Shown: in pieces, positions 1 to 9,243 of the stretch
Layout: each line of letters opens with the position of its first letter
Numbering within the stretch: position 1 is the stretch's first letter
Notes under the pieces: generated by a model
What the model was told of the DNA's origin: nothing
Databases searched by the model: none
Seen by the model: only the letters and a program-made list of their open reading frames with translations
DNA from: Korobacter sp963703075
GTDB taxonomy: Bacteria; Acidobacteriota; Terriglobia; Terriglobales; Acidobacteriaceae
Direction: 5' to 3'
Length of the DNA: 64,000 nucleotides
Assembly (NCBI GenBank): GCA_963703075.1
Contig: OY969786.1
Coordinates: forward strand, 1,426,001 to 1,490,000
Made by a program: the position numbers and the translations under genes

Positions 1-1
1 C

Positions 2-679
2 GCGCGCCTAGTCGGACCGCATGGCCGGCTGCATTGCATCGATACCGACGCGCAGTCGCTGGAAATCGCCGAGCGCCGCGTTCGCTCCGCCGGCCACGAC
101 CACGTCACTTTCGAACACACCGACTTCGACAGCCATACCCCGGTGCGCGCTTACGACGCCGTGATCGGCCGCCACATCCTCATCCACACCCCCAACGCCC
201 TCGCCGTGCTCCGCCGCGCTGTCAGCATGATCCACGTCGGCGGCCTCATTGCGTTCCAGGAATACGACATGTCGTACGCCCCACGCACGATTCCGGAAAT
301 GCCATTGATGATGTCGGTCCAGGATCTCATCGTGGATTTCTACCGCCGCGCCGTTCCAATGCCGAATGTCGGATCGCAACTCTTCTGGCTCATGCAGGAA
401 GCGGGCTTGCCGTCTCCCGAGTGCCGCATGGAGTGCATCATGGATGGCGGCCCGCATAGCCCGGTTTACGAGTGGCTCACCGAGACGGTGCGCAGCCTGT
501 TGCCGCAGATGGAAGCTCTCGGCATGACCCCGAGTTCGGTCGTCAGCGAAAGCCTGGCACAGCGCCTGCGCGAAGAAGCGTTGGAAAGACGTGGAGTGAC
601 GATCATCGCTCCCATCATCGGCGCCTTCGCCCGCAAGGGCCTCGTCAAAGCCGACGAGAAACAAGCAATACGCGTCTAG
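2..679 (+). CDS. SAM-dependent methyltransferase, 5'-truncated by the window edge
   Basis: The reading frame is open from the first bases and ends at the TAG at 677-679, giving 225 visible residues. The first residues (VGPHGRLHCIDTDAQSLEIA) look like the end of motif I and the acidic strand-2 loop of a class I SAM-dependent methyltransferase, in which the Asp binds the ribose of S-adenosylmethionine. A later YDAVIGRHILIH stretch fits motif IV. The glycine-rich start of motif I lies outside the window. The C-terminal part resembles ubiE/type-11 methyltransferases with a lid region, but the substrate cannot be told. It converges on the TPR gene with only 10 bases between the two stops, so the downstream gene is not in its operon. 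Confidence 0.75.
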   Translation, partial: ARLVGPHGRLHCIDTDAQSLEIAERRVRSAGHDHVTFEHTDFDSHTPVRAYDAVIGRHILIHTPNALAVLRRAVSMIHVGGLIAFQEYDMSYAPRTIPEMPLMMSVQDLIVDFYRRAVPMPNVGSQLFWLMQEAGLPSPECRMECIMDGGPHSPVYEWLTETVRSLLPQMEALGMTPSSVVSESLAQRLREEALERRGVTIIAPIIGAFARKGLVKADEKQAIRV

Positions 680-689
680 TGAGGGGACG

Positions 690-2309
690 CTACTCCTTGG
701 CGGTCACCACCTGCGCCACCACGTCCTTCGCGTGCGCCAGTTCCGGTCGCGGCGTCTTCGCGTCTTTGCAGTTGTCTAGAAGCTGCTTGTAATAGGTAAT
801 CGCCAAATCGCGCTGCTGCGCCAGTTCGGCCGAATGCGCGGCCCCGTACACCGCGTTGAAGCGGTTCGGGTCCGTCTTCAACGAAAGCTGATATTGCTGC
901 AGCGCCTCCTGGGGACGATTCAACTCCAGCAGCATGTCGGCATACATCTCGCGCGCCGGCAATTCCACTTCGCCCTTGCCGACTTTGTCCTGCAGCTCAA
1001 TCACCGGCTTCAGCAAGCCGAACGCCGCATCGTTGTTCCCCTGTGCATAGGCCAGCCACGCCTTCGCCTCGTTGACGTCCGTATCCACCGGCGGGTGGGT
1101 GTCGTGCGGGTGAGCCTTCCGGTATTCATCGTCGGCTGCTTCCAGATCGTGCACCGCTTGCTTCGCCGCAGCAACATCCTTCAAATGCCCGGCTCCTTCC
1201 GCCCGCGCCCCAAACGTTATCTCACGAAAGCCTGGTCCTGCTCCCGCCGCAGGCTGCAAGGCCACCGCCGACTTCCAATCTCGCGTCTCCAGCGCCAGCA
1301 TGGCAGGGAAGTGCGCCTGCACATAAAAGTAATAATTTTCGCGGCCCCGTCCATAGCCCTCGTTCTTCATCGTGACCGCTTCTTCTTCCACAGCGCGGGC
1401 CTTGTCGTCCTGCCCCGTCTGCAGGTACGCATACATCAGGAAATCCATGGGGTGCAGTTCGTATTCCGTCCCGCTATTCGTTGTCTTTGAAACCTCGATC
1501 GCCGCCAGGTTGGAATGGATCGACTCCTGCCATAACCCGAGCCGGGCAAAAATGTGTGACGGCATATGCACCGCGTGCGGCGAGCCCGGGGCGATGTTGG
1601 CATAGTGCCGTGCTGCCGCCAGCCCTTCCTGCGCCATTTGTGGATTGTCGCAAGCATGAATGATGTAATGCGTCAGACCCGGATGGTCGGGATCTTTCGC
1701 CAGCAATCCGTTCAAGATCACTACCGCTTTCTTGTGATACGAAAGCGAGGTGTCGCTCGGAGGTTCGGCGGACAGCAGCGACAGCGCATAGAAAATCGCC
1801 GCCTCTTCGTCTTCCGGATAGGCATCGTGCAGCTTGCCCATCGCCAGGGAATAGGCCGTCGCCCGCTCTTCGCTGCTCTGGTCGCCCGGTTTGTAGTAGG
1901 CGGCGGCGGCTGCCACGAAGCCTTCTTCGCGCGCATTCTTTTCTTTCGCGGCCTGCGCCTTCTGCACCAGCTGCCAGCCCTCCGCCATCGCGTCTTTTTG
2001 CGGAGGTGCCCACAGTTGATGGAACAGCGTCATCGCCTCGCCCCAATAGGCGATCGCGCACTCCGGATCGTGTTCGGTCACCGCGCCAAACTGTTTGTAG
2101 GCAGCCGAATACTCGAAGGAGTGCATCTCCGCCACGCCCAGTTCGAACTCATGCCGCACGGCCGCGGCGCACGATGTAGGAAAGGTGATATGACCGTACG
2201 TCGCCGGCGCGGCTTCGTCGTGATCGCCGTGCTCATGCTGGGCCCAGGAAGCCTGCGATCCCAAAAACACCAGGCCGCATACGATCGACATCGTAAGAAG
2301 ATTGCGCAT
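690..2309 (-). CDS. Secreted TPR-repeat protein
   Basis: A 539-residue protein. The start at 2309 is chosen over an in-frame ATG 33 bases upstream because AGGAGGG stands directly before it and it gives a clean signal peptide (MRNLLTMSIVCGLVFLG, cleavage near SWAQ). A His/Asp-rich HEHGDHDE stretch follows the cleavage site and could bind metal. The rest is helical with degenerate tetratricopeptide repeats (for example ECAIAYWGEAMTLFHQLW near residue 75 and RPQEALQQYQLSLKTDPN near the C-terminus). Proteins of this layout are usual in acidobacteria and have no fixed function; a periplasmic scaffold is the likely role. It follows the permease gene on the same strand, 77 bases downstream of that stop. 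Confidence 0.8.
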   Translation of the reverse strand: MRNLLTMSIVCGLVFLGSQASWAQHEHGDHDEAAPATYGHITFPTSCAAAVRHEFELGVAEMHSFEYSAAYKQFGAVTEHDPECAIAYWGEAMTLFHQLWAPPQKDAMAEGWQLVQKAQAAKEKNAREEGFVAAAAAYYKPGDQSSEERATAYSLAMGKLHDAYPEDEEAAIFYALSLLSAEPPSDTSLSYHKKAVVILNGLLAKDPDHPGLTHYIIHACDNPQMAQEGLAAARHYANIAPGSPHAVHMPSHIFARLGLWQESIHSNLAAIEVSKTTNSGTEYELHPMDFLMYAYLQTGQDDKARAVEEEAVTMKNEGYGRGRENYYFYVQAHFPAMLALETRDWKSAVALQPAAGAGPGFREITFGARAEGAGHLKDVAAAKQAVHDLEAADDEYRKAHPHDTHPPVDTDVNEAKAWLAYAQGNNDAAFGLLKPVIELQDKVGKGEVELPAREMYADMLLELNRPQEALQQYQLSLKTDPNRFNAVYGAAHSAELAQQRDLAITYYKQLLDNCKDAKTPRPELAHAKDVVAQVVTAKE

Positions 2310-2386
2310 AGACCCTCCTGCCGTGCTTGGAGGTTTTATCACAAATAGCTACAGCAGCGAGAGTCTACGACGTTTTCGTTGTCGCG

Positions 2387-4921
2387 CTACTCGATCCGCA
2401 ACGCCTCCATCGGCTGGATGCTCGCCGCCCGTCTTGCCGGGATAAATCCCGCCAACGCCGCCGCCAGCGTCAACACCACGATGCCGCCCAGCATGCTCAG
2501 CGGATCGTAGGCGCGCACGTTGTACAACTGGTCTTTCATGAAGTGCGCTCCGATCAAAGCGATCGGAATGCCGAGCGCCAGGCCCAGCGCCACCCGCGCA
2601 AACACCCCGCGCAGCACCAGGCGCACCACGTTGCCGCGGTCTGCTCCCAGCGCCATGCGCAACCCGATCTCGCCCGTCCTCCGCGCCACCGCATACGCCG
2701 TAATGCCATACAGCCCCACCGACGCCAATGTCAGAGCCAAGGCGCCAAACAGCATCGTCAACCGTGCGATCAGCCGGTCTTCACTCAGGTTGTCGCCAAT
2801 CTGTGCGTCCAGCGCGCGCAGGTCGGTCACCGTCAAATTCGGATCGATGTCGGCCAGGGTGGAACGGACCAGCGCATCCACATTGGATGGCTTCTCGCGA
2901 AAATGCAGGGTGATCGAATTGATGAACAGCGAACGCCCTTCCGCCATCACCGCGTTCGGTTCATCCACCTTCAACTGCTGCGTCAGCGGACGGAAATACA
3001 TGGGCCGCATCTTCTGGTGTGGATCCTGGTACTTCGCGTCCGCCACAATGCCTACAATCTCGAAGGCGCCGGCGTAGCGATGGTCAAAGACGCCGAAATG
3101 CCGTCCCATCGGATCTTCGTTGGGGAAGAACTTTTTCACGAAGGCCTGGTTCACCACGGCAACGAACTGCGAGGTCGCTGTATCCGCGTCGGTGAATCCC
3201 CGGCCCCGCACAACTGGCTGGCCCATGGTGGCAAAGAACCGCGGGTTCACGCGGTCCCACGAAGAACCGTTGTTCTCCTGCGGCCCCGGCTCCGGATGTC
3301 CCTCCACCCGCACCCCTTCACCCCAGTTATTGCCTTCGAGCGTGCTGTACAGCGCAAGCCCCACGCCTTCCACGCCCGGCAGCGCGCCAAACTGCTGCTC
3401 CAATCTCTGGTAGAGCGCCGGCAGCTTCGGCGGCGTATAACCCGCGCCCGCCGGATCCAAATGCACCACGTAACGATTGTCGGTTTGCAGCCCGAAGTCC
3501 TGGTGCTCCAGGTTCCGCAAGCTCTTGGTCAAAAGTCCTGCGCTCACCAGAAGCGCGAGCGACAAGGCCGCCTGCAGCACGATCAACGATTTCTGCGGCA
3601 GGGAAGCGCGGTCGCGCGTCGAACGGTTTACCCCGCGCAGCGCTTCTGCCGGGTCCGCATGCGACGTGATCCATGCCGGCACGATCCCGAAGACCACACC
3701 GGTAATCTGCGAAAGTAGAAACGCGAATCCCAGCACCGGCAGTGAAGGACTCGCATGGATCGGCAGTTGCGGCGAGTGGGGAAAGGCCAGCGAAAGAATC
3801 TTACGGGTTCCCACATAGGCCACCACCAGTCCAGCCACCCCTCCGAGGCAAGCCAGCAGCACGCTTTCCGTGAGCATCTGCCGCACCAGCCGCTGCCGCG
3901 CCGCGCCCAGCGCCATTCGTATCGAAGTCTCCGCCTTGCGGGTTGCGCCTCGCGCCAGCAGCAGGTTCGCGATATTGGCACACGCCACCAGCAGCACCAG
4001 CAGGGAGATCGCCATCAGCAGGTAGAGCCCCTTGCCGTTCTCCAGCTGCATGTTCTGGATCCCGCCGCCCGCCGGCACGATGACCACGTGCTGACGTGGA
4101 ATCATTGTGTCTCCACCGTTCTGGGTGTACCCATGTTGCGTCGCCATCCACAGGCGCAGGTTGTTCGAGATCTTCGCCTGCAAAGGTCCTACGCTCACTC
4201 CCGGCTTCACCCGTCCGATCACGTAGAGCCAGTTGCTCTCCGGTACATGCAGCAACGCATTCGCGCCCTCGATCACCGGTTCCACCGCCAGCGGAATCCA
4301 GAAGGCTGGTGGACGGCTGCGTAAGCGGTCGCCAAAGAATCCTGCCGGCGCAATGCCCACCACCGTCACCGGTTGTCCCTGGATGAAGATGGTTGATCCC
4401 ACGATGGACGCATCGGAGCCGTAGTCGGCCCGCCACGCCTGGTAGCTCATCACCACCGCGGGCGCCGCGCCCGTCGTGTCGTCCGCCGGCGTCAGCATGC
4501 GCCCCGTAAACGATCCAATGCCGAAGGTGGTGAAGTAATTTCCTGAGACGTATTCGGTGTCTTCGGCCCGCGCCGGCTCGGAGCCGCGCCGCACCGTCTT
4601 CGTGTCTCCGCCCGATTGCATCGCCGCCAGTTGCTCGAACTCCGGCGTGTTGTCGCGGAAGTTCCGGTACAAGTCGTACGAGAAGAGATCGAAATCTCCA
4701 TCGTCATTCATGAAGCCGCCGTTGACGCAGCAGTCATCACGGTCGCCCACGCGGTATAGGGTCTTCGGATCGACCACCGGCAGCGACTTCAACAACACCG
4801 CATGCACCAGGGTGAAGATCGCCGTGTTGGCCCCGATGCCAAGAGCAATGGTCAGCACTACCGTGATCACGAACCCCGGCGATTTGCGGATCTGGCGTAA
4901 TGCAATGCGAATGTCGTTCAT
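2387..4921 (-). CDS. ADOP-type duplicated MacB/FtsX permease
   Basis: An 844-residue inner-membrane protein made of two MacB-PCD/FtsX halves. Half one has an N-terminal helix (residues about 17-40, FVITVVLTIALGIGANTAIF), a periplasmic domain and an FtsX three-helix block near 300-400 with the motif ANIANLLLARGATRKAE. Half two repeats this, ending in a second FtsX block near 730-840 (LRMALGADRGNVVRLVL). This arrangement with no ATPase gene next to it is the acidobacterial duplicated orphan permease family (ADOP, TIGR03434). Related MacB permeases act as mechanotransmitters driving export; the substrate and the ATPase partner of this copy are unknown. The start ATG matches the conserved N-terminus (MNDIRIALRQIRKSPGF). 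Confidence 0.88.
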   Translation of the reverse strand: MNDIRIALRQIRKSPGFVITVVLTIALGIGANTAIFTLVHAVLLKSLPVVDPKTLYRVGDRDDCCVNGGFMNDDGDFDLFSYDLYRNFRDNTPEFEQLAAMQSGGDTKTVRRGSEPARAEDTEYVSGNYFTTFGIGSFTGRMLTPADDTTGAAPAVVMSYQAWRADYGSDASIVGSTIFIQGQPVTVVGIAPAGFFGDRLRSRPPAFWIPLAVEPVIEGANALLHVPESNWLYVIGRVKPGVSVGPLQAKISNNLRLWMATQHGYTQNGGDTMIPRQHVVIVPAGGGIQNMQLENGKGLYLLMAISLLVLLVACANIANLLLARGATRKAETSIRMALGAARQRLVRQMLTESVLLACLGGVAGLVVAYVGTRKILSLAFPHSPQLPIHASPSLPVLGFAFLLSQITGVVFGIVPAWITSHADPAEALRGVNRSTRDRASLPQKSLIVLQAALSLALLVSAGLLTKSLRNLEHQDFGLQTDNRYVVHLDPAGAGYTPPKLPALYQRLEQQFGALPGVEGVGLALYSTLEGNNWGEGVRVEGHPEPGPQENNGSSWDRVNPRFFATMGQPVVRGRGFTDADTATSQFVAVVNQAFVKKFFPNEDPMGRHFGVFDHRYAGAFEIVGIVADAKYQDPHQKMRPMYFRPLTQQLKVDEPNAVMAEGRSLFINSITLHFREKPSNVDALVRSTLADIDPNLTVTDLRALDAQIGDNLSEDRLIARLTMLFGALALTLASVGLYGITAYAVARRTGEIGLRMALGADRGNVVRLVLRGVFARVALGLALGIPIALIGAHFMKDQLYNVRAYDPLSMLGGIVVLTLAAALAGFIPARRAASIQPMEALRIE

Positions 4922-5070
4922 AGGCAGTCGTGTACCTCGCGAGCGTTAGCCCTAGATACGTTGCCAAGGTTGCAACGGTTCCAGCGATCGCGGAGAGGAT
5001 GTGCAAATGTGAAGAGAGGCGAAAAAAGACACGCTTTCGATGAACTTTTGCGCGCGGTAATGAAATCTTG

Positions 5071-5508
5071 GTCGCGGTGAAGACAGGTAAAAGGGCACGA
5101 CTTCAGTCGTGCCATAGAATGCACACGTGAACCGGGCTTTAGCCCCTGCGAATGCTCCGCGATCTCGCAAACGAATGCCTCGTGAGATTGTGGTCGTGCG
5201 GAAGACAAGTATCAGGGCACGACTTCAGTCGTGCACGCGACCCGGGCTTTAGTCCCTGCGAATGCTCCGCGATTTCGCAAACGAACGCCACGTGAAATTA
5301 TGGTCGTGGAGAAGACAAGTAACAGGGCACGACTTCAGTCGTGCCGCACAATGCCGCCCCGAACGGGCTTTAGCCCCTGCGAATGCTCCGCGATTTCACA
5401 AACGAACGCCTCGTGAAATTGTGGTCGTGCAGAAGACAAGTAACAGGGCACGACTTCAGTCGTGCCGCACAATGCCGCGCCCGAACGGGTTCCGCGATTT
5501 CACAAATA
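5071..5508. repeat. Tandem array of four REP-like palindromic units
   Basis: Four imperfect direct repeats with a period of 110-122 bases. Each unit carries the 20-base palindrome GGCACGACTTCAGTCGTGCC (8-base arms, TTCA loop) at 5094-5113, 5216-5235 (last base changed), 5326-5345 and 5447-5466. The first three also carry a second hairpin, GGGCTTTAGCCC or a near match, at 5134, 5244 and 5365. A constant stretch with CGCGATTTCACAAACGAACG follows. The fourth unit has lost the second hairpin. This layout matches REP/BIME-type elements, which pair two palindromes and are mobilised or maintained by RAYT-type transposases elsewhere in the genome; no such gene is in this window. Confidence 0.85.
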
Positions 5509-5540
5509 ACGGACGCACCGTTACCCGCTTCCGTGCTCCC

Positions 5541-5740
5541 CATCACATACTTCGTGACACGACCCTTGTAATGTGTGCATGTTGGGCATTCCCAGGAAAC
5601 CATTCGTTCTTTGAAACTTCAGGCCTAACTCGTTCCTTTTCAATATTTTGACCGCAACTATCATCGATTGAATATTTTGCGGGGATTTCGTGCGCAAAAT
5701 CTAGAAAACAAAGAACCGCTCCCGGGGTGGGGGCACTCCT
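5541..5740 (+). repeat. Dispersed intergenic element, copy A
   Basis: About 200 bases that align in order with 37402-37635. Shared blocks are CATCACATACTTCGTGACA (identical over 19 bases), GGGCATTCCCA, TCTTTGAAA, a CAATATT block followed by CAACTATC, ATATTTTGCG, and a final G-rich GGGGGCAC. The blocks are separated by diverged sequence of similar length. No open frame is conserved, so it is a non-coding repeat or a structured RNA. It lies in the same orientation as copy B, upstream of transketolase. Confidence 0.65.
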
Positions 5741-5817
5741 CTCTCATCCCCTCACACAATCTCTGGTGATAGCCATCACTGCCCGTTGTGCTTGGGCGAA
5801 ATACGCTTCTTCTCACC

Positions 5818-7886
5818 ATGTCCATCATCGACTCGCAAACCTCCCGCATTACCCGCCGCCTCACCGTGGAAGAGCTCAAAGAACAAGCGAACCTGATGCG
5901 CGGCTACAACCTCGTGGCCCTGTGCGCCGCCGGTTCCGGGCACGCTGGAGGCACGCTTTCGATCATGGACATCACCGCCGCCCTCTACTTGCGCGTCGCT
6001 GACCACGACCCCCAGCAGCCCAACTGGCCCGATCGCGACCGCATCTTCTGGTCCGCCGGACACAAGGCCCCGGCGCTCTACCTCGGCCTCGCCTTCGCCG
6101 GCTTCTGCAATCGCGACGAAGTCGTCACCCTCCGCAAGCTCTATTCGCCCTTCCAGGGGCACCCCCACTGGCTCAAACTCCCCGGCGTCGAAGCCTCCAC
6201 CGGATCGCTCGGGCAGGGGCTAAGCCTCGCGGTCGGGTCCGCGTTGGCCAGTCGACTCGATGGCCGCCAGAACAAAGTCTTCTGCATCATGGGCGACGGA
6301 GAGCAGCAGGAAGGCAGCGTGTGGGAAGCCGCGATGGAAGCCGCCCACTACAAGCTCGACAACGTGATCGCCATCGTCGACGTAAATCGCCTGCAGATCG
6401 ATGGCGCCGTCAGCGAGGTGATGAACGTTGAGCCGCTCGCCGACCGCTATCGCTCCTTCGGATGGCTGGTGATCGAAGCCGACGGTCACGACATGGAGCA
6501 GGTCGTTTACGCCCTGGAGCAGGCGCGCAACAACCAGGGCTGCGGCAAGCCCACCGTAATTCTCGCCCGGACGGTCAAAGGGAAGGGCGTCAGCTTCATG
6601 GAAAACGTCGCCGGGTGGCACGGCCGCGTGCCCAACTTCGACGAAATGGTCAAAGGCCTGCAGGAACTCGGCCTCGAAGAAAAAATTCCTTACGCCGTGC
6701 TGCTGGAAAATGCCAAACGCTACCAGGCAGACGTGGAGACACGCCTCGCCGCCAAGATGCCTCGCTTCAGCCAGGACTACTGGTGGAACTCCGGCACAAC
6801 CATGAAGGCCGTGATGAAGCCGACTCGCATGGGCTTTGGCGAAAGCCTCTCCGAGAATGGCAAAGACGAACGCGTCGTCTGTCTCGGCCTCGACATCTCC
6901 GGCTCCATCACCATCAGCGAGTTTTACGCCAAGCATCCGGAGCGCAGGAACCGGTGGTTCAGCATGGGCATCGCTGAGCAGTCGGCGACCGCCGCCGCCG
7001 CTGGTTTAGCGCGGGAAGGGAAGCTGCCCGTCCTCGGCACCTACGCTACCTTTGCTGCTTCGCGCAACCTCGACCAGGTCCGCGTCTCGATCTGCTACGG
7101 CAACTTCAACGTGCTCATCGCCGGCGCCCATGGCGGTGTCTCGGTTGGACCCGATGGCGCCACCCACCAGGCGCTCGAAGACCTCTTCGCGATGTGCGGC
7201 CTGCCCGAACATGTCGGTCGTCGTTCCCTGCGATTGCGGTGGAAACCCGCAAAGCCACCGACTACCTGCTGCTGCAGCATGTCGGCCCGAAGTACATTCG
7301 CTTCGCCCGCGAGGCCACGCCGATCGTCTCCACCCCCGGCACCCCCTTCGTCTTCGGCAAAGCCAACGTCATCCGCCTGCGCGATCAAGCGAGCAATTTT
7401 CTTGAGAGCTTCACGACCGAGTTGGCCGACGACTATCGCAGCGAAGACGAAGATCTCTCCATCATCGCCTGCGGGCCTATGGTGCCGGAAGCCATGCGTG
7501 CTGCATGGATTTTGAAGCAGGAGTTCGGCTACGAAACTCGCGTCATCAACATGCACACCTTGAAGCCGCTCGACCATCGAACCATCTTGCGTGCTGCTTT
7601 AGATACCCAAGTAGTCCTCACCGCAGAAGAGCACCAGGTCGGAGCGTTGGCGTGGCAGGTGGCGCATGTCATCAGCTCCAGTCCTGCGCTTTTCGATGTG
7701 CCGGTGATTACCGGCGCCATCGGCGTGAAGGATCGCTTTGGAGACTCCGGCGCCCCCTGGGAGTTGATCAAGGAATTCGAAGTCTCCGCTGAACACATCG
7801 CGCAACAAGCCGTCGCTTTAGTGGAGCTGAAGAAGCGGTGCAAGACACCGCTTGCGGAGCTCTCGCTCGCTGGCAGCGTCGGCTAG
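5818..7886 (+). CDS. tkt: Transketolase, reading frame broken twice near 7205 and 7234
   Basis: Transketolase moves two-carbon units between sugar phosphates in the pentose phosphate pathway using thiamine diphosphate. The N-terminal TPP domain has GSGHAGGTLS, STGSLGQGLS and the metal-binding GDGEQQEGS (near residue 159). The pyrimidine domain has the catalytic Glu in GIAEQSATAAAAG (near 385). One extra C in CCC (7204-7206) and one extra T (7234-7235) shift the frame twice. Without them the product is a full-length 688-residue protein reading LPNMSVVVPCDAVETRKATD across the junction. As written, the frame from 5818 runs to 7515 with a foreign tail, and the C-terminal domain (7240-7886) is in another frame. 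ATG 5818 was preferred to 5788 because the homologous N-terminus begins there. The next gene follows by 70 bases. Confidence 0.88.
7204..7235 (+). other. Double +1 frameshift site in transketolase
   Basis: The first ten codons after 7206 make sense only in the second frame (NMSVVVPCD), and sequence from 7236 only in the third (AVETRKATDY). Each change is explained by one duplicated base, C in 7204-7206 and T in 7234-7235. Two insertions so close together in a well-conserved gene suggest sequence error, though real gene loss is not excluded. Confidence 0.8.
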
Positions 7887-7956
7887 CAGTCGATATAATC
7901 TGGAAAATTGCTCGCCGTGCATCGGCGGATCCTCGTTGCACAGAGATTTCCCACAC

Positions 7957-9069
7957 ATGCCAGAAAAGAAATTTCGCGTTTTTGCCACTTGCGATATCGG
8001 GGAACGTGCCCTCGATCTGCTGCGGCAACGCGGTTACGAAGTCGAAGTTTATCCCCACGTTGATCCCCCTCCGAAGTCGCTCATCATCGAAAAAGTGACC
8101 GGCGGCATCGATGGCCTGATCACCACCCTGCGCGACAAGATCGACGCCGAAGTCTTCGCCGCCGGCAAAGGCCACCTGAAGGTCGTGGCGCAACTCGCCG
8201 TCGGTGTCGACAACATCAATCGTGCCGACGCCAACTCGCACAAGATTCCCTTCACCCACACCGCCGACGTTCTCACCGAGGCGACTGCCGAGTTCGCTTT
8301 CTTCATCATGGCCGCATCCGCGCGGCGCCTGTGGACCGCCGAGCGCCTGGTGCGCGAAAAGCAATGGGGCACGTGGCATCCGTATTTACCGTTCCTGGGC
8401 GACGAAGTGACTGGCAAGACGATCGCGATCATCGGCACCGGCCGCATCGGGCTGGCGATGATCAAGAAGTGCTCCGGCTTCGACATGAACATCCTGTGCT
8501 ACGACGCCGCCTATCAGAACAAGGATTACATCAACGCCATTCAGCGGGTGATGGACCTGCGCTATGACACCGGGATCCAAAAGCACCGCACCACCATCCA
8601 TTATGTGGAACTCGAAGCGGCGCTGCGCGAGGCCGATTTCGTCAGTATCCATGTACCGCTGATCCGCGAAGGCGAAGGCGGCCCGTCGACCTATCACCTG
8701 ATCAACGAGAAGACCCTGCGCTGGATGAAACCGACGGCTTATCTTGTGAATACCTCGCGCGGTCCGGTGGTCGATGAGAACGCAGTCGCGCAGGCCCTTA
8801 AAGAGAAGCGCCTGGGTGGCGCAGCGCTGGATGTCTTCGAGAAGGAGCCGCTGCCCAACGAATCGCCGTTGCGCGATGCCGCCATCGAAGAGACCTGCCG
8901 GCTGTATCCGCATTTCGCCAGTGCCGGCCGCATCACCCGTCTCGACCCCGATCCCAACAAAGGGATGGCGGGCCGCTGCGTGCAAGGCTTGATCGATGTG
9001 CTGGAGCAGAACTATGGTGGCAACATCCAGCAGATGCCCTACGTGGTGAACAAGGAAGCGTTCCAGTAA
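7957..9069 (+). CDS. D-isomer-specific 2-hydroxyacid dehydrogenase
   Basis: A 370-residue NAD(P)-dependent reductase of 2-oxoacids, related to phosphoglycerate, glycerate and formate dehydrogenases. The Rossmann motif GTGRIGLAMI lies near residues 160-169. The catalytic Arg is in NTSRGPVVDE, the Glu in DVFEKEPLP and the His in LYPHFASAGRITR. The start at 7957 gives the family-like beginning MPEKKFRVFATCDIG; an open extension upstream overlaps the transketolase end and is unlike any homologue. An unusual insert of about 25 residues follows the Rossmann loop (around RVMDLRYDTGIQKHR). Being next to transketolase, it may act on a sugar-acid such as hydroxypyruvate or glyoxylate, but the exact substrate is open. 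Confidence 0.88.
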   Translation: MPEKKFRVFATCDIGERALDLLRQRGYEVEVYPHVDPPPKSLIIEKVTGGIDGLITTLRDKIDAEVFAAGKGHLKVVAQLAVGVDNINRADANSHKIPFTHTADVLTEATAEFAFFIMAASARRLWTAERLVREKQWGTWHPYLPFLGDEVTGKTIAIIGTGRIGLAMIKKCSGFDMNILCYDAAYQNKDYINAIQRVMDLRYDTGIQKHRTTIHYVELEAALREADFVSIHVPLIREGEGGPSTYHLINEKTLRWMKPTAYLVNTSRGPVVDENAVAQALKEKRLGGAALDVFEKEPLPNESPLRDAAIEETCRLYPHFASAGRITRLDPDPNKGMAGRCVQGLIDVLEQNYGGNIQQMPYVVNKEAFQ

Positions 9070-9086
9070 AAGGCAAGCCGCAGAAT

Positions 9087-9223
9087 AACCACAGAGGACG
9101 CAGAGGTTCGCAAAGGTCTTCGGCTATCGTTCACGCCATTGCACCTTTGGCACATACCAACGCCTCCCGGGCCGGGGATAAAAATCCTGAAGACCTCTGA
9201 GTTCCTCTGTGTCCTCTGTGGTT
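9087..9223. repeat. 35-bp inverted repeat flanking a 67-base spacer
   Basis: The arm at 9087-9121 (AACCACAGAGGACGCAGAGG and 15 more bases) is the reverse complement of 9189-9223 with five mismatches. It occupies the gap between the dehydrogenase and the convergent purQ, so it could act as a bidirectional terminator. The core CCTCTGCGTCCTCTGTGGTT recurs at 37650-37669, so it belongs to a family scattered in the genome. Confidence 0.75.
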
Positions 9224-9243
9224 CAATCTGTGGTTCAACAGGT

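Larger units (their letters stand above)
4922..5817. other. 896-bp repeat-rich intergenic region
   Basis: No credible gene lies between the divergent ADOP permease and transketolase. The first 150 bases show nothing I recognise. Then come the tandem palindrome array (5071-5508) and one copy of a dispersed element (5541-5740). Short open frames here repeat the same residues once per unit, as expected from translated repeats. The transketolase promoter should lie near 5740-5815, but I see no convincing -35/-10 pair. Confidence 0.7.

Noticed and set aside
5071..5508. Possible CRISPR array
   Set aside because: Units are 110-122 bases long, similar along their whole length and palindromic, with no unique spacers and no cas genes nearby.
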